DNA of 64,000 bases from Ruegeria sp. HKCCD4315 (GCF_013112245.1 NZ_WVRN01000001.1:1306501-1370500); one strand, 5' to 3'. Positions 8,839-18,188 are shown, numbered from the stretch's first letter. Notes: generated by a model from the letters alone, not told the origin. Made by a program: numbers and translations.

Positions 8839-9081
8839 ATCGTGCCCTTTGGGTTAATGTTGCGGGGCACTGTATAGGCGGCAGCGCGCAGGAGGAAAAG
8901 CCACCTTTTCATAAGTGTGTCGGGTGTCGATCCCGCCACGCGATTTGCGAAAAATGAATGCCGCCTGATGAGAACGCTTGCGTTTTTGTGCAAACAAAAG
9001 GCAGTTTGACCGGGCTGCAACCCAGAGGTGAACCCAAAGACCCGGATGTGGCGAAAAGAACAGCCAGATCAGGAGGCAGGC

Positions 9082-10203
9082 GTGAGCCAGACCATCAGCA
9101 AACACGGTGTGATCCGGGCGTTGGGCGCAATGTCGGGGACTTCGATGGATGGGGTGGATGCCGCGATGGTCGAAACCGACGGGCACCAGATCATCGGGTT
9201 CGGGCCAAGCGGTTATCGCGCCTACACTGACGCTGAACGCGACGTGTTGCGTAGGGCGCTGGGGCAGTGGCACGGGCCAGATGTCGATGCAGCCGCCGAA
9301 TTGGTCACTTTTGCCCATGCCGAAGCACTGTCGGAATTTGAAGAGGTCGACCTGATCGGTTTTCACGGCCAGACCCTGGCACATGAGCCGCGCGGGCGTG
9401 GCACCTTGCAAGTGGGTGACGGTCTGGGACTGGCGCAGGCGTTGGGGCGTCCGGTCGTCTGGGATTTCCGCAGCGATGATGTGGCGATGGGGGGCGAGGG
9501 GGCTCCGCTGGCGCCGTTCTTTCATTTTGCCTGCGCCAAGTGGTTTGGTGCGGATCGGCCCCTGTGCTTTCTGAACCTGGGTGGGGTCGGCAATCTGACC
9601 TATGTTGATCCGTCCTTTGACGGACCCGAAGCGCCGGGTGCTTTGCTGGCCTTTGACACCGGGCCTGCAAATGCGCCTGTTGACGATCTGATGCAAGCCC
9701 GGCTGGGGCTGCCGATGGACCGGGACGGAGCGCTTGCACGTGATGGCACCGTCGAAATGGGCGCGCTAGAGCTGTTTTTGGCCGAGCCATACTTTGCCCG
9801 GATGCCGCCGAAATCATTGGACCGGAATGATTTTTCGGAAATGATCGGTCTGGTGCAGGAATTGAACGATGCGGATGCCGTGGCAACCCTGACCGGGATG
9901 TGTGCCGCGGGGGTCGTGCAAGGGATGGAGCATTGCCCAAAACCTCCGTCATGTGTGCTGGTCACCGGCGGTGGGCGACATAATCCGGTTTTGATGGAGA
10001 TGCTGCGCGTGTCGTTGGACTGCCCGGTCGAACCGGTTGAGGCGGTGGGACTGGATGGCGATATGCTTGAGGCGCAGGCTTTTGCCTATCTGGCGGTGCG
10101 CGTGGCGCGAGGCCTGCCGACCTCGTGCCCCGGCACAACCGGTGTTCAGGCACTGGTCGGGGGCGGAGTGGTCAGCTCGGTTTCGATGGATGCCGTTGGG
10201 TAG
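9082..10203 (+). CDS. anmK: Anhydro-N-acetylmuramic acid kinase
   Basis: AnmK hydrolyses and phosphorylates 1,6-anhydro-MurNAc to MurNAc-6-phosphate, recycling cell wall. The start is taken at GTG 9082, six bases after AGGAGG; the frame stays open upstream. The 373-residue product begins with the ATP-binding block [12 protein letters not shown] (15-26), then [35 protein letters not shown] and [13 protein letters not shown] near the C-terminus, all typical of the family. MurQ, the next enzyme, is not nearby. Confidence 0.95.
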   Translation: MSQTISKHGVIRALGAMSGTSMDGVDAAMVETDGHQIIGFGPSGYRAYTDAERDVLRRALGQWHGPDVDAAAELVTFAHAEALSEFEEVDLIGFHGQTLAHEPRGRGTLQVGDGLGLAQALGRPVVWDFRSDDVAMGGEGAPLAPFFHFACAKWFGADRPLCFLNLGGVGNLTYVDPSFDGPEAPGALLAFDTGPANAPVDDLMQARLGLPMDRDGALARDGTVEMGALELFLAEPYFARMPPKSLDRNDFSEMIGLVQELNDADAVATLTGMCAAGVVQGMEHCPKPPSCVLVTGGGRHNPVLMEMLRVSLDCPVEPVEAVGLDGDMLEAQAFAYLAVRVARGLPTSCPGTTGVQALVGGGVVSSVSMDAVG

Positions 10204-10281
10204 CATTACCCAAAAACAGTTCAAAAAAACAACTTGTTGTGCGACGGTTGCCTCAGACCCATGGATTGAGGGCAAGGCATT

Positions 10282-10572
10282 ATGGCGACAAAAGCAGAGC
10301 TTGAAACAGAGTTAGAGAAACTACGGCAGCGCAACGCGACGTTGGAAGCGCGGGTTGAAGAAGACCCGAAGCTCAAGGACGCGCCCGAACGCGTCAAGAC
10401 ATCAGATGAAATCCGAAAGCTGCTTGAAGAGCATGGCATTGATCTGAGCAAGGCACAGTCCTTGGGAGAGGACGTGGTCGAGGAATTCGGCCGCCTGCAG
10501 AAGGATTATCCGATGACTGCGTTACTGATTGCGTTTTCGCTGGGATACGTTGTCGGACGCGCACAAGGTTAG
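10282..10572 (+). CDS. Small coiled-coil, membrane-anchored protein (YqjD/ElaB-like)
   Basis: A 96-residue protein with a charged helical N-terminus (residues 4-30, ETELEKLRQRNATLEARVEE), a middle helix (DEIRKLLEEHGIDLSKA) and a C-terminal hydrophobic segment TALLIAFSLGYVVGRAQG. This resembles the DUF883/YqjD type, tail-anchored inner-membrane proteins that can bind ribosomes in E. coli; the match is by architecture, not strong motifs. It is nine bases upstream of a YqjE-like gene, which repeats the yqjD-yqjE order and supports the call. Confidence 0.6.
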   Translation: MATKAELETELEKLRQRNATLEARVEEDPKLKDAPERVKTSDEIRKLLEEHGIDLSKAQSLGEDVVEEFGRLQKDYPMTALLIAFSLGYVVGRAQG

Positions 10573-10581
10573 GAGGGACCC

Positions 10582-11043
10582 ATGAGCAGATTGAGTAGAA
10601 ATCTGGTGACGATCTATCGGACGGAACGTCTGATCGCCCGGCGCCGTCTGGCCGTGGTTCAACAGCAGACTATTTTGATGGGGATCGCGGGCATTGCTGC
10701 CCTGTCAGCGTTGGTGCTTGTGAACGTTGCTTTGTTCTTTGCTCTGCAAAACTCCATGTCTCCTGCCTCGGCCGCTGCATTACTGGCACTTGGCAATCTT
10801 GCGTTCGCCTGTCTGCTGGTCTTGTTCGCGCGACGCAGCAACGCAGAGGACGAAGTCGCCCCGGCGGTTGAAGTTCGCGACATGGCAATTGCAGATATCG
10901 AGGATGAGTTGGAAGAGATGGCGTCCGAAGCGCGCGAAGTTGTGCAGGCCGTCAAAAGCATCGGGGCGAATCCATTGGGTTCGATGGCGACAGTGTTGGT
11001 GCCTTTAATCAGCATGTTGATCAAAAGTCGAAGTGGCGATTAG
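10582..11043 (+). CDS. Phage-holin-superfamily / YqjE-like membrane protein
   Basis: The 153-residue protein has two adjacent transmembrane segments (about 31-58 and 64-86: MGIAGIAALSALVLVNVALFF, then AALLALGNLAFACLLVLF) followed by an acidic cytoplasmic helix rich in E and D and a short hydrophobic end. This matches the YqjE / Holin-X-type membrane proteins of unknown function. AGGAGGGAC precedes the start. It is co-directional with and close behind the YqjD-like gene. The name 'holin' is a fold label; there is no phage context. Confidence 0.6.
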   Translation: MSRLSRNLVTIYRTERLIARRRLAVVQQQTILMGIAGIAALSALVLVNVALFFALQNSMSPASAAALLALGNLAFACLLVLFARRSNAEDEVAPAVEVRDMAIADIEDELEEMASEAREVVQAVKSIGANPLGSMATVLVPLISMLIKSRSGD

Positions 11044-11102
11044 GGGGCGCTGCCCCCGCCGCGCAAGCGCGCCTCCCCCGAGATATTTTGGGCCAGATGA
11101 AG
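11043..11102. repeat. 3'-end hairpin/T-run element, copy B
   Basis: Two hairpins, GGGGGC-GCT-GCCCCC (11043-11057) and CGCGC-AA-GCGCG (11060-11071), precede CTCCCCCGAGATATTTTGGG and CCAGATGAAG. It fills the gap between convergent genes and ends eight bases before the desaturase stop. It may terminate the plus-strand transcript. Copy C at 39228-39286 has the same layout. Confidence 0.8.
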
Positions 11103-11110
11103 AACGGATC

Positions 11111-12001
11111 TTATGAGTTGAGCGTTCGGGCGTAGTCTTTGGTGAATTCCGTGTAACCGGTGGATGTGGATTTCAAGTGCGCGCGCGTCCAGTCGTGCAA
11201 CTCGGGCAAGTGGTGGAACGGGACATTTGGAAAGGAGTGATGCTCGGCGTGGTACGGCATGTTCCAGGCCAAAAACCGTAAGGCCCGGTTGGTAAAGGTT
11301 GTGCGCGAGTTCTCGAGCATGTTCGCCACTGGCGGGCAGAGGCCATGCTCGGCCAGCAGGTAAAGGCGTAAAACGGGTTGAGCGACCAGCACAGGAAGAA
11401 GCCAGACCCAGAACAGCATCGTGCTGTAGGTCAGGCTGATGAGCGTTAAGGCGTAGAGACCAAGCAGAATGCGCGCTTCGACCTTCATCGCTTTGTGTTG
11501 GCGCTTCGGAAGGTAAGGGGCGTCCAGGTGGCCGCGTGCGTTTTGAACCAGAACCTTTGCCATGCCGCTCCAATAGGTCCAACCGCTCAGGTAGATCATC
11601 AGGTCAGGCCAGTTGTCGGGGCGCGGTTTTCCATCCAGCTCCGGGTCGCGTTTGGGGTCGTTGGTCCATTTGTGGTGGGCCAGATGGAAATATCGGAACC
11701 ACGTAAAGGGCAGGGCAATTGGGACCGAGACCAGATGTCCGACCGCATCGTTCAGCCACCCTGTACGAAAAGGGGTCTTGTGGGTGCATTCGTGGCTGAG
11801 GGTGAAGAGGAACACCAGCAAAACGCCTTGCGGCAGGACCAAGACCGGCCAGAACGGGATTTGCGCCAAAATTGCGGCGCTCAGGGCCGCCAGCGCCGCC
11901 AGATAGATCAACAGATGGTTCAGCCCAGCGGAGTTCGACCGGCGTTGCAATCGGTCCTTAGTTTCGGCAGGCAAAGAAGCGATCAGGTCTTTGTGGTCCA
12001 T
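11111..12001 (-). CDS. Fatty acid desaturase (membrane di-iron type)
   Basis: A 296-residue integral membrane desaturase. The three histidine boxes that hold the di-iron centre are HECTH (70-74), HLAHH (106-110) and HAEHH (251-255). Hydrophobic spans flank them (about 31-66 and 180-215). Members introduce a cis double bond into acyl chains or hydroxylate related lipids using O2; substrate and position cannot be told from sequence. It has its own stop-proximal repeat downstream and stands alone on the minus strand, 45 bases after the extensin-like gene. Confidence 0.85.
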   Translation of the reverse strand: MDHKDLIASLPAETKDRLQRRSNSAGLNHLLIYLAALAALSAAILAQIPFWPVLVLPQGVLLVFLFTLSHECTHKTPFRTGWLNDAVGHLVSVPIALPFTWFRYFHLAHHKWTNDPKRDPELDGKPRPDNWPDLMIYLSGWTYWSGMAKVLVQNARGHLDAPYLPKRQHKAMKVEARILLGLYALTLISLTYSTMLFWVWLLPVLVAQPVLRLYLLAEHGLCPPVANMLENSRTTFTNRALRFLAWNMPYHAEHHSFPNVPFHHLPELHDWTRAHLKSTSTGYTEFTKDYARTLNS

Positions 12002-12046
12002 ACCGGCATCGTTAAACCCGGTTTAAGTCCGGTCAAGCCCGAAGGG

Positions 12047-12778
12047 CTAGCGGCAAACCGGAGCGCCTTTGCGCTGGGCTGTGTCAAAGTGAAAATGCCC
12101 AACGTGATAGCGGTCGGCGTCCGGGCCGAGTACGGTACTGAACACGCCACAGGCACCGTTGTGCAGCTCGCGCAACACCGCGCTTTGGGTCTTGTCCGTC
12201 CATCCGTCCTTAACGGTGATTTGTGTGCCGTCCTGAAGAACAAAGGTCGAAATATCAATGGCCCGCCCGCGTGCATGTTGAGACAGGCGCGCGCGTGGCT
12301 GGTTGTTCTGGGTTTTGCAGGCATAGTGCCCTACTACCCGCATGCCCTTGAGTCCGCCGCCTATTTCGGCAAAGGCGGGTTTGGCAACGGTTTCGATCCA
12401 TGTTTTCAGCGTGACCGCCGTCTGACAATCCATCAGCGAAAACTGACTGAGGGCAACATCTGAGATCCGGTAGACCCGAACCGGTTTGGCAATGCCGCAG
12501 CCCCGGGTCTTGCTTTTCAGGGTTTTGCGCGTTTCGCCCAATATGGTCCAGTCGCCGCAGACGGCCCCACGTTCGCGCATCCGCTCGCGTCCTTGTTCCA
12601 ATTGCATGGCCGCGCATGGGGACAGGTCTTCGGGCGTCTGCGCGGCTGGTTCGGCAGTTGTAGACTCGCTGGGCAATGAAACATCCAACGGTTCGCCAGA
12701 ATCTGCACAGTCCGGGCTGGCGCTTGTAATCCCTGCACTTAAGCAGAGAATAAGGACAGTCAAACAGACCTGCTCCAT
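12047..12778 (-). CDS. Extensin-like family protein, possible periplasmic metallopeptidase fold
   Basis: About 243 residues from ATG 12778; a GTG at 12799 adds seven residues and is the alternative start. The N-terminus is a signal peptide (VCLTVLILCLSAGITSA). The C-terminal half is the extensin-like domain. It contains LSQHARGRAIDIS and, later, YHVGHFHFD: this H-x6-D plus H-x-H set equals the zinc ligands of LAS-type peptidases such as VanX and MepA. Several cysteines (SPCAAM, AVCGD, RGCG, ACKT, GACG) suggest disulfides in the periplasm. A cell-wall role is likely but untested. Confidence 0.72.
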   Translation of the reverse strand: MEQVCLTVLILCLSAGITSASPDCADSGEPLDVSLPSESTTAEPAAQTPEDLSPCAAMQLEQGRERMRERGAVCGDWTILGETRKTLKSKTRGCGIAKPVRVYRISDVALSQFSLMDCQTAVTLKTWIETVAKPAFAEIGGGLKGMRVVGHYACKTQNNQPRARLSQHARGRAIDISTFVLQDGTQITVKDGWTDKTQSAVLRELHNGACGVFSTVLGPDADRYHVGHFHFDTAQRKGAPVCR

Positions 12779-12874
12779 GCTCACTCGATACTCCGTCACA
12801 CACGGTTACGGGTACAGGATGGTCAAAGCTGAGCCGTCTGTAAACTCAACTTTTCAGAGATTTCTTGGGTCGGG

Positions 12875-13294
12875 CTATTCCCTTGGGATGTCAAAGCCCG
12901 GCGCGGCCAACTCAAAACCTTCGAAATCAAAGCCGGGAGAGACCGTGCAACTGACCAAGGTGTAGTCGCCCGTGCTGCGTGCAGCCTGCCAATGGCCTTC
13001 CGGAACGATCAGCTGCGGCGCGCCTTTTAACAGGTCAGGGGTCAGCAGATGATCGACCGCAGGCCCCGCATCCGTCGCGCTGAGCGATAGGAACAGAGGT
13101 GCGCCTGCGTGGTAGAGCCAGATCTCGGTGGCGTCGACCCGATGCCAGTGGCTGCTTTCACCGGCCTGCAACAAGAAATAGATGCAAGTGCCGGTGGGGC
13201 GGCCTGCGTTGCTGGCACGCCATGTCTCGGCATACCAACCGCCTTCGGGATGACGTTGCAGGTTCAGGTGATCGATAATGTCTTGTGCGGTCAT
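12875..13294 (-). CDS. Cupin-fold DUF985 protein
   Basis: A 139-residue single-domain protein of the DUF985/YML079 cupin family. It shows LQRHPEGGWYAETWR at the start, IYFLLQAGESSHWHRVDATEIWLYHAG in the barrel core and VSPGFDFEGFELAAPGFD at the end, the usual family marks. Function is unknown; the fold suggests small-molecule or sugar binding. The gene is divergent from selO with 86 bases between. Confidence 0.85.
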   Translation of the reverse strand: MTAQDIIDHLNLQRHPEGGWYAETWRASNAGRPTGTCIYFLLQAGESSHWHRVDATEIWLYHAGAPLFLSLSATDAGPAVDHLLTPDLLKGAPQLIVPEGHWQAARSTGDYTLVSCTVSPGFDFEGFELAAPGFDIPRE

Positions 13295-13380
13295 AAGTGC
13301 CCTCTTGGTTCGGCGCGATTATGCACGGGACGATACGATCCGCTATGGTATTCGTGCGCCTGAACAATATGTAGTGCGAC

Positions 13381-14799
13381 ATGACCCTAACGATCCCCTT
13401 CGATAACACCTATGCCCGTCTGCCGGATGCGTTTTTTGCGCGGCAGGCGCCGGTTCCCGTGCGTTCACCGCAGATGATTGCATTCAACGATGATTTGGCG
13501 AAGTTGCTGCAGATCACCCCAGGAGATGTGCAGGACATGGCCCAGGCTTTTGCTGGCAATCGTCTGCCCACAGGTGCAGAGCCCATTGCGCAGCTGTATT
13601 CTGGGCACCAGTTCGGACAGTATAACCCTCAATTGGGGGATGGGCGTGCGGTGCTGCTGGGCGAGACCGTGGGCACCGATGGGGTGCGCCGGGACATACA
13701 GCTGAAAGGCTCGGGCCCCACGCCTTTTTCGCGCCGTGGCGATGGTCGGGCGTGGCTGGGGCCGGTTCTGCGCGAATATGTGGTGTCTGAGGCGATGCAC
13801 GCGCTGGGCGTTCCGACCACGCGTGCTCTGGCGGCTGTGGAAACGGGCGAAACGGTGTTTCGCGAAGGCCCGATGCCGGGGGCGGTGTTGACGCGCGTGG
13901 CCAGCAGCCATCTGCGGGTGGGTACGTTTCAGGTTTTCGCCGCACGGGGGCAGCTGGACAGTTTGCGCCGACTGACGGAATACGCCATCGCGCGTCACTA
14001 TCCTAAGGCTGACGGGCCTATGGGTCTGTTGCGGGCGGTGCGGGACGCACAGGCCAAGCTGATCGCGCAGTGGATGAGCGTGGGGTTCATTCACGGGGTG
14101 ATGAACACTGACAATTGCTCGATCGCGGGTGAGACGATTGATTATGGCCCTTGCGCTTTCATGGACACGTATCACCCCAACACGGTCTACAGTTCGATTG
14201 ACCGGATGGGGCGCTATGCCTATTCGAACCAGCCCGACATTGCTGTGTGGAATCTGGCGCAGCTTGCGACGTCGCTGATCCAGCAGATGGATGATAAGGA
14301 GGCCGCTGTCGAAGAGGCGACCGAGATCGTCCATGCCATGCCAGAGCTTTTGCAGCAGAATTGGTTGACCCTGTTCCGGGCCAAGATCGGTCTGACGGCT
14401 GACGAAGACGCTGATCTAGAGCTTGTGACGGATCTTTTGAAACGCATGGCCGAAGGGCAGGCGGACTTCACCAACACATTCCGGGCGCTGGGCAGCGATA
14501 CCGCGCGGGATCAATTTGTTGACCCCGCCAGCTATGACAGTTGGGCCGAGGGCTGGCGCGCGCGATTAGAACGCGAAGCGCAACCGTTCGACGTGATGGC
14601 CGCTGCTAACCCGGCGTTTATTCCGCGTAACCACCGTGTCGAACAGATGATCCAAGCGGCGGTACAAGGGGATTACGCGCCGTTCCATCGGCTGAATGCC
14701 GTCCTCGCTCGGCCTTACGATGATCAGGATGACGACGCAGATTTGAAACGGCCCCCGGCCAAGAACGAGGTGGTGCACGCAACCTTCTGTGGGACATGA
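13381..14799 (+). CDS. selO: Protein adenylyltransferase SelO (YdiU)
   Basis: SelO is a pseudokinase that transfers AMP from ATP to Ser, Thr or Tyr of target proteins and is tied to redox stress. The 472-residue product carries [18 protein letters not shown], the nucleotide-binding Lys in QLKGSG (K109), HGVMNTDN (238-245) and the metal-binding DYGPCAFMD (254-262), all as in active members. It ends HATFCGT, with a Cys three residues from the C-terminus where some eukaryotic homologues have selenocysteine. Length is slightly shorter than E. coli YdiU (478). Confidence 0.95.
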   Translation: MTLTIPFDNTYARLPDAFFARQAPVPVRSPQMIAFNDDLAKLLQITPGDVQDMAQAFAGNRLPTGAEPIAQLYSGHQFGQYNPQLGDGRAVLLGETVGTDGVRRDIQLKGSGPTPFSRRGDGRAWLGPVLREYVVSEAMHALGVPTTRALAAVETGETVFREGPMPGAVLTRVASSHLRVGTFQVFAARGQLDSLRRLTEYAIARHYPKADGPMGLLRAVRDAQAKLIAQWMSVGFIHGVMNTDNCSIAGETIDYGPCAFMDTYHPNTVYSSIDRMGRYAYSNQPDIAVWNLAQLATSLIQQMDDKEAAVEEATEIVHAMPELLQQNWLTLFRAKIGLTADEDADLELVTDLLKRMAEGQADFTNTFRALGSDTARDQFVDPASYDSWAEGWRARLEREAQPFDVMAAANPAFIPRNHRVEQMIQAAVQGDYAPFHRLNAVLARPYDDQDDDADLKRPPAKNEVVHATFCGT

Positions 14800-14813
14800 C
14801 CCATAGGGCGACA

Positions 14814-15701
14814 CTACTTTCGCACGATCTCCAACACGGCGGCGCTGACGATCAGCGCAGCGCCCAGAAACTCTCGTAGGCCAAAGGGTTCTCCGGATAG
14901 CACGGCAGCAGATGCGATTCCGACGACCACTTCGCTCATCAGCAGCAGGCCGACCCTTGAAGGGGAAAGCTTCGTCGCAGGCCAAATCGTCATGTAGATC
15001 ATGGGCAGGACGTAAAAGGCCGACAACAGGGCCAACAGAAGAATGCGGATCGCTTCACTTTGCGCGATGGATGGTAAAGCCTGCTCGGGCAGAGCAAGAA
15101 GGCTGAATAGGGACAGGATCAGCGCACCGAAAACAAAGGCAAAGACCTGCCCCGAAATCGAGATGCGATTGACACGATAAAGGCCCATAGAGCCCAGGGC
15201 CCAGCATATGCCTGAGGCCAATGCCAGCCAATCGCCTATGTTTTGCGGCCAGGGCACGAAACCCGCGCCGCCCAGAACAACAAAAAGACCGCCCAACCCG
15301 CAGAAAAGACCAGCAAGGCGCATGAGGCTGAGACGCTCACCCAAAAACAAAACACCCAGAAGTGTTCCCCAGATCGGCGTGAGGTAGAACAGCAGGATGG
15401 ACCGCACAACATCGGTATACACCAGGCTGATGGAATACAGGCTAAACGCGGCCCCTGTGAACATGCCGCTGAGCATCAGGTTGCGCCATTCCCGCACCAG
15501 CGTTTGCCGATCGCTCCAAATAAACGGAAGTAAGGCGATCAGGGCCGCGCAGTACATGACAATCCCGGGCCAGGGGCCGGTCAGACCCTGATCCAGAAAG
15601 AACCGAACCGGGATCCAGTAAAGCCCCCATAGCGCGCCACCCATGACCAGAACCAGGCTGGCGCGGGTGCTGTTGTCCGGCTGTGTCTGATGCAGTTCCA
15701 T
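14814..15701 (-). CDS. DMT-superfamily (EamA) permease
   Basis: A 295-residue protein with about ten hydrophobic spans in two EamA halves. The first half starts ASLVLVMGGALWGLYWIPVRFF and the second WLALASGICWALGSMGLYR. Family members export or import metabolites; substrate is unknown. It is convergent with selO (14-base gap) and divergent from the EEP-family gene, with 220 bases between that hold an inverted repeat. Confidence 0.82.
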   Translation of the reverse strand: MELHQTQPDNSTRASLVLVMGGALWGLYWIPVRFFLDQGLTGPWPGIVMYCAALIALLPFIWSDRQTLVREWRNLMLSGMFTGAAFSLYSISLVYTDVVRSILLFYLTPIWGTLLGVLFLGERLSLMRLAGLFCGLGGLFVVLGGAGFVPWPQNIGDWLALASGICWALGSMGLYRVNRISISGQVFAFVFGALILSLFSLLALPEQALPSIAQSEAIRILLLALLSAFYVLPMIYMTIWPATKLSPSRVGLLLMSEVVVGIASAAVLSGEPFGLREFLGAALIVSAAVLEIVRK

Positions 15702-15800
15702 TCAGCCCCTCGAGTTGTGGCGGTGTCGCCGTTCCACTGCAACCGGATAGAGCAGAGGATCAAAAGGAACAATCCTTTGGTGATCGCTTGCAGGTCGTTT

Positions 15801-15822
15801 GCCAATTAACCGTGCAATTGGC
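15801..15822. promoter_or_regulatory. Inverted repeat in divergent permease/EEP gap
   Basis: GCCAATT, eight bases, AATTGGC lies about 100 bases from each divergent start. The 7-bp arms are perfect, so it could be an operator. No further support. Confidence 0.35.
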
Positions 15823-15921
15823 TTTGTTTCTGTCCAAGGCATTCGTTCCGTAACCGAACAGAGGGGTTGCGCACCGCGCCAGAGGTGGCACATTGGGCGC
15901 AAGCCCATTGGTCAAGCCCTT

Positions 15922-16626
15922 ATGAAACCGTCTTCAACCCTACGTATCGCTAGCTATAACATTCAAAAATGCCTCGGGCTGGATTTCCGGCGTCAACCGC
16001 AGCGCATCCTGCAGGTCATCGAACACATGCGGGCCGACATCGTTGTGTTACAAGAGGCTGACAAACGCCTGCCGCCCCGCCCGGCGGCCCTGCCGCATTT
16101 CATGCTGGATGAGGCGGGTTGGCAGATCGTCGATCTGGGCGGGGCCGGAAGCCTTGGGTGGCATGGCAATGCGGTCATCTGGCGTGGTGACGGCATTGCA
16201 GTCCGGCAAACAGGGCATCACGAATTGCCGGGGTTAGAGCCGCGCGGGGCTGTCCGAGTCGAGTTTGACACTCAAATCGGGCCGCTGCGGGTGATGGGGA
16301 TGCATCTTGGGCTGTTGCCCGCATCCCGTAGGCAACAGATTTCGCATATCCGGCGCTGTGACGACGATCTTGACCAGATGCCAACTGTCTGGGCCGGGGA
16401 CTTCAATGAATGGTCGCGACAACCAGTTCTGGACCATCTGGCCCCCGAAATGCGCTTTCTACCGCCTCGCCCCAGCTTTCCCGCAGCACAACCTCTGGGC
16501 GCGCTGGACCGGATCGCGCTGGGCGCAGGGGTGCAGGCCACTGCACATGGGGTTCACGACGCGCGCCCGGCGCATATCGCATCGGATCATCTGCCCGTTT
16601 GGGCCGATCTGACACGTGCCGCGTGA
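15922..16626 (+). CDS. Endonuclease/exonuclease/phosphatase (EEP) family protein
   Basis: I choose ATG 15922, giving MKPSSTLRIASYNIQKCLG, since the family starts directly with this first strand; the open frame extends 41 codons further upstream. The 234-residue product shows the metal-dependent EEP signature: SYNIQ, VVLQEAD with the catalytic Glu, GMHLGL, AGDFNEW and the final SDHLPVWAD. Members cleave nucleic acids or phosphodiesters. No signal peptide is seen. Which substrate is used here is unknown. Confidence 0.85.
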   Translation: MKPSSTLRIASYNIQKCLGLDFRRQPQRILQVIEHMRADIVVLQEADKRLPPRPAALPHFMLDEAGWQIVDLGGAGSLGWHGNAVIWRGDGIAVRQTGHHELPGLEPRGAVRVEFDTQIGPLRVMGMHLGLLPASRRQQISHIRRCDDDLDQMPTVWAGDFNEWSRQPVLDHLAPEMRFLPPRPSFPAAQPLGALDRIALGAGVQATAHGVHDARPAHIASDHLPVWADLTRAA

Positions 16627-16709
16627 GATCAGCGGAAAAGCAGAAATCCTTGTGGCGCAAACGGCGCAGACATACTAAGACAGAGACCCGAGCAAGTCTG
16701 AGGGGCATC

Positions 16710-17123
16710 ATGTCGGATACGATTATTGGGCGTTGTGAGGCCAAGGGCCTGCGCATGACCGGTCAAAGAAGGATCATCGCGCAGGTATTGGAGCAAAGCG
16801 ACGACCATCCGGATGTCGAAGAACTTTATGCACGTGCTTCTGCCGTCGACAAAGGTATCTCGATCGCGACGGTCTATCGGACGGTCAAACTGTTTGAAGA
16901 GGCCGGGATTCTGGAACGTCTGGAATTCGGCGACGGCCGCGCGCGGTATGAAGATGCCGAGCGTGATCACCATGACCACCTGATCGACATGCAATCGGGC
17001 GAGGTTATCGAATTCGTCGACCCCGAAATCGAAGCCCTTCAGGAAAAAATCGCGGCAAAACTGGGATATAAGCTGAAAGGTCATCGGCTGGAACTGTACG
17101 GCGTGCCGCTGGAACAGGACTGA
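16710..17123 (+). CDS. fur: Fur-family metal-responsive regulator (Fur/Mur type)
   Basis: A 137-residue Fur family protein. The winged helix covers residues 1-80 (LRMTGQRRIIAQVLE, ISIATVYRTVKLFEEAG), and the dimer domain has the metal-site run ERDHHDHLIDMQSGEVIEF. It lacks the HHH haem motif of Irr, so I place it with Fur/Mur, which in alphaproteobacteria often senses manganese or iron. The cysteines of structural-zinc Fur proteins are absent. ATG 16710 is the start; the frame is open 300 bases upstream but overlaps the EEP gene. An inverted repeat lies downstream at 17144. Confidence 0.88.
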   Translation: MSDTIIGRCEAKGLRMTGQRRIIAQVLEQSDDHPDVEELYARASAVDKGISIATVYRTVKLFEEAGILERLEFGDGRARYEDAERDHHDHLIDMQSGEVIEFVDPEIEALQEKIAAKLGYKLKGHRLELYGVPLEQD

Positions 17124-17143
17124 TCCATCACGAAACGCGATTG

Positions 17144-17159
17144 ATTAACCCACGTTAAT
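17144..17159. promoter_or_regulatory. Inverted repeat between fur and the DMT permease
   Basis: ATTAAC, four bases, GTTAAT lies about 100 bases before the permease start. It resembles two TTAA half-sites six bases apart; CtrA sites use seven, so I do not name a protein. Confidence 0.3.
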
Positions 17160-17257
17160 TCATCAAGCGTGACGGGAATTTGTCTTGCCCGCGGCCGTCG
17201 CATCAGGTTGTTGTGCGCGATAGGCACCGGATGTGCCCTTTTCCTGTGGACGCGCAA

Positions 17258-18136
17258 ATGAACAACGTAAACGGCATTCTGCTGCTCATAGGGTCGATGG
17301 CGGCCTTTGCACTTGAAGATATGTTCATCAAGGTCTTGTCGGTCTCTGTACCGACTGGGCAGATCATGGTGTTCCTCGGTCTGGTCTGTGGCGTCGTGTT
17401 CGCCATCTTGTCACTGGTCTCGCGTAAGCGGATTTTTGATCCGGTGGCCTGGCAATTACTGCCAATGGTACGTGCGGCAACCGAAGGGGTCGGGGCGGTG
17501 ACCTTTGTGACAGCACTGTCTTTGATTGATCTGTCCACGGTCGCCGCCGTGTTTCAGGCCATGCCCCTTGCTGTCACCATGGGGGCGGCACTGTTTCTGG
17601 GTGAACAGGTTGGCTGGCGGCGCTGGAGCGCCATTGGTGTTGGTTTCATCGGCGTTCTGATGATCATCCGCCCTGGTTTGGAAGGATTCCAGCCCGAATC
17701 CCTGTTTGTGGTGTTGACCGTCATTGCCATTGCCGCACGGGATCTGATCACGCGCAAGCTGGACGTGCGGGTGGCCTCGACCGTTGTAGCAATGCAGGCC
17801 TATATCGCCGTTGCGCTGGCCGGGGGACTTTTGATGGCGATGTCTGGTGCATCCTTCACACCACTTCAGGATGGACAAGCCCTGCCATATTTAGGCGCCG
17901 TAGGGTTTGGCGTGATTGGGTACTACGGCATTGTTACTGCAATGCGTGTGGGCGAAGCGTCGGCTCTTATGCCGTTCCGCTATACACGTCTGGTGTTTTC
18001 GATCCTTGCGGGGATGCTGATGTTTGGTGAGCGGCCAGATGTCCTGACAATGGCGGGCGCGACCCTTATCATCGGGTCCGGTCTGTACACCTTTGTCCGC
18101 GAACGGCGATTGGCTCGCGAACTTGTCCCAGCCTGA
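17258..18136 (+). CDS. DMT-superfamily (EamA) permease
   Basis: A 292-residue membrane protein with ten predicted spans in two EamA domains; the first begins NGILLLIGSMAAFALEDMFIKVL and the second SLFVVLTVIAIAARDLITRKL. A typical loop GEQVGWRRWSAIGVGFIGVL joins them. I favour ATG 17258; ATG 17231 in the same frame adds nine polar residues and is possible. No clear ribosome binding site decides. Substrate unknown; downstream is eno with its own leader. Confidence 0.8.
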   Translation: MNNVNGILLLIGSMAAFALEDMFIKVLSVSVPTGQIMVFLGLVCGVVFAILSLVSRKRIFDPVAWQLLPMVRAATEGVGAVTFVTALSLIDLSTVAAVFQAMPLAVTMGAALFLGEQVGWRRWSAIGVGFIGVLMIIRPGLEGFQPESLFVVLTVIAIAARDLITRKLDVRVASTVVAMQAYIAVALAGGLLMAMSGASFTPLQDGQALPYLGAVGFGVIGYYGIVTAMRVGEASALMPFRYTRLVFSILAGMLMFGERPDVLTMAGATLIIGSGLYTFVRERRLARELVPA

Positions 18137-18188
18137 TCTTGTTGGCGCAAACAGAATACTGTTAGCCCTAAAGGGCGGTAAATATGCG

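Noticed and set aside
7900..8877. 325-codon plus-strand open frame across tyrS
   Set aside because: It is fully antisense to tyrS, has no ribosome binding site and reads as a shuffled H/R/Q-rich sequence. It reflects GC-rich codon bias.
8839..9081. T-box or leader riboswitch ahead of tyrS
   Set aside because: No specifier stem, T-box sequence or terminator hairpin could be drawn; T-boxes are also not expected in alphaproteobacteria.
10204..10281. ACAAC-TT-GTTGT repeat before the YqjD-like gene
   Set aside because: Five-base arms in an AT-rich leader occur often by chance and nothing else supports a site.
10582..11043. Phage remnant suggested by the holin-type fold
   Set aside because: No other phage gene, integrase or att site is nearby. 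The gene pair fits the cellular yqjD-yqjE arrangement.
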